Assembly (NCBI RefSeq): GCF_030817415.1
Contig: NZ_JAUSZI010000002.1
Coordinates: forward strand, 1,612,001-1,676,000
Direction of reading: 5' to 3'
Source: Streptomyces umbrinus
GTDB lineage: Bacteria; Actinomycetota; Actinomycetes; Streptomycetales; Streptomycetaceae
DNA length: 64,000 nt
Within the stretch, counting starts at the first letter, position 1, and each line of letters opens with the position of its first letter. The notes below the pieces were generated by a model. It was not told the origin of the DNA. It saw only the letters and a program-made list of their open reading frames with translations, and ran no database searches. The position numbers and the translations under genes were made by a program. Positions 63,119-64,000 of the stretch are shown here, piece after piece.

Positions 63119-63180
63119 AACGGAGCCGCACCCAAAAACGGCGCTCCACCAAAACGGCGGCCCCGCGGAGCGCTCCGCGC

Positions 63181-64000
63181 TCAACCCGTCGCGTCCACCA
63201 GCGCCAGCTCGTGGAGGCGGTCCGGGGGTCCCGGGCGGGCGTAGTACCAGCCCTGGGCCGTGTCGCAGCCCAGTATGCGGAGTTGTTCGGCCTGGGCCGC
63301 TGTTTCGACGCCCTCGACCGTGACCGCGAGGTCCAGGCTGTGGGCCAGAGTAACGATCCCTTCGACGATCTTGAGGTCGACGGGATCGGCGGGGAACTGC
63401 TGCATGCCCTGGGTGAAGGAACGGTCCAGCTTGAGGATGCTCACCGGGAGACGACGCAGGTTGGCGAGGTTCGAATAGCCCGTGCCGAAGTCGTCGAGGG
63501 CGATGTCGACGCCCATCTCGGCGAGCCGGCGCAGCGGCTTGAGCAGGTCGTCGTCGGCGCCGATCAGGGCGGACTCGGTGACCTCCAGGCAGAGCGAGGA
63601 CGGGTCGAGCCCGATGCGCTCCAGAATGTCGACGGTGTCGGCGACCAGACCGGGATGGGTCAGCTGGCAGGGCGAGAGGTTCACGTTGATGCGCAGCGGC
63701 CCCGCGTCGGCGTGACGTTCCTGCCACTCGCGGGCCTGGCGGACCGACTGCTCAAGCACCCAGCGGCCGAGCGGCACGATCAGGCCGGTGTGCTCGGCGA
63801 GCGGGATGAACCGGTCGGGTCCGAGCACGCCGTGCTGCGGATGCAGCCAGCGCACGAGCGCCTCGGCGCCGCGCACACTGCCGTCGCCGAGGCGGACGAG
63901 CGGCTGGTACTCGATGAAGAACTCGTTCCGGTCCAGGGCCGCGGGCAGCGCCGTGGTGAGCCCGTGCCGGGTGATGGCACGGGCATCGGCCTCGGGGTCG
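63181..64000 (-). CDS. EAL-domain cyclic-di-GMP phosphodiesterase, 5' end outside the window
   Basis: C-terminal 272 residues, open to the right edge. The EAL domain is nearly whole: FIEYQPLVRLGDG, GAEALVRW (the EAL motif), NLSPCQLTHPG, LEVTESALIG, ALDDFGTGYSNLANLRRLP, LKLDRSF, VEGVET and the closing ILGCDTAQGWYYARPGPPDRL. The metal ligands (E of EAL, N in NLS, E in TES, DD in DDFG, E in VEGVET) are all kept, so it should be an active enzyme turning c-di-GMP to pGpG. A GGDEF and perhaps a sensor domain probably lie upstream, beyond the window. Confidence 0.88.
   Translation of the reverse strand, partial: DPEADARAITRHGLTTALPAALDRNEFFIEYQPLVRLGDGSVRGAEALVRWLHPQHGVLGPDRFIPLAEHTGLIVPLGRWVLEQSVRQAREWQERHADAGPLRINVNLSPCQLTHPGLVADTVDILERIGLDPSSLCLEVTESALIGADDDLLKPLRRLAEMGVDIALDDFGTGYSNLANLRRLPVSILKLDRSFTQGMQQFPADPVDLKIVEGIVTLAHSLDLAVTVEGVETAAQAEQLRILGCDTAQGWYYARPGPPDRLHELALVDATG

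Larger units (their letters stand above)
62910..63160. repeat. Large inverted repeat with 34-bp perfect arms
   Basis: Arms at 62910-62943 and 63127-63160 are exact reverse complements (they begin CCGCCGTTTTGGTGGAGC). Inside, copy 6 (plus) and copy 8 (minus) of the dispersed element extend the pairing with mismatches, so most of the 251 nt could fold into one long hairpin. Confidence 0.85.
62883..63180. other. Repeat-dense intergenic region between the lysR and EAL genes
   Basis: 298 nt without a supported gene. It contains three copies of the dispersed element flanked by a 34-bp perfect inverted repeat, listed separately. A frame across it is low-complexity. Confidence 0.75.

Overview
The window is high-GC actinobacterial DNA and almost certainly a Streptomyces chromosome segment. 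The signs are very strong G/C at third codon positions, many GTG starts and ATGA/GTGA stop-start overlaps, ergothioneine (egtABCD) and F420/LLM-type genes, many one-component regulators, and a dispersed intergenic repeat around GCAGTTCCCCGCGCCCCT. I find about 61 protein genes. I see no rRNA, tRNA, CRISPR array, transposase or phage gene. Both window edges cut genes.

Layout. 0-2.4 kb (-): osmoprotectant (glycine betaine/choline type) ABC transporter, two permeases and a lipoprotein binding protein; the last has an apparent 1-nt deletion just before its natural stop. 2.5-6.6 kb: a membrane-anchored AA10 copper monooxygenase, a lone squalene/phytoene-synthase-like enzyme and a large P-loop ATPase regulator. 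6.8-12.9 kb: an MmyB-type regulator divergent from an SDR plus tautomerase, a Tat-exported FAD dehydrogenase, a DUF2255 protein, a second SDR and a nitrobindin. 13-17.4 kb: a secreted DUF1996 protein with a Gln/Pro/Ala/Gly repeat linker, a pirin, two coupled MarR proteins and a TPR protein. 17.4-22.5 kb: an ArsR-like regulator plus MFS exporter behind a perfect 32-bp palindrome, a PepSY membrane protein, a frameshifted small membrane protein and an ECF sigma factor preceded by unusual repeats. 22.7-25.4 kb: peptide deformylase, and a disulfide oxidoreductase divergent from thioredoxin.

25.5-29.2 kb (-): a LacI regulator, 4-hydroxybenzoate 3-hydroxylase (pobA) and an aromatic-aldehyde-type dehydrogenase form one unit that would take 4-hydroxybenzaldehyde to protocatechuate. 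29.3-30.7 kb: a TetR gene divergent from an FMN reductase, with twin operators between. 30.8-36.2 kb: a HAD phosphatase, an LLM oxidoreductase, an amidase, and an NfeD-like protein with a flotillin/SPFH protein. 36.4-37.7 kb: a PemK/MazF-like protein and a PARG-like macrodomain protein overlap tail to tail. 37.9-42.7 kb: egtABCD, translationally coupled, then dodecin. 42.7-45.3 kb (-): a HAD/PNKP-like phosphatase, TerC and a TSUP exporter.

45.4-45.9 kb is non-coding and holds a ~90-bp tandem repeat. 46-51.1 kb: a LacI regulator divergent from a four-gene oxidative operon (PhyH dioxygenase, SDR, two Gfo/Idh/MocA dehydrogenases) whose substrate I cannot name; this is the best candidate for an undescribed pathway. 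51.3-56.3 kb: an LLM oxidoreductase, a short UvrA-like ABC protein (drug-resistance type) and an acyl-CoA synthetase. 56.4-61.9 kb (-): B-type succinate dehydrogenase sdhCAB, then an OlsB-like/OlsA-like acyltransferase pair that probably makes ornithine lipid. A LysR regulator diverges from sdhC, and an EAL-domain c-di-GMP phosphodiesterase runs off the right edge after a large inverted repeat.

The window is rich in visible operator-like palindromes and intergenic repeats. Two single-G indels break otherwise intact genes and may be assembly errors.
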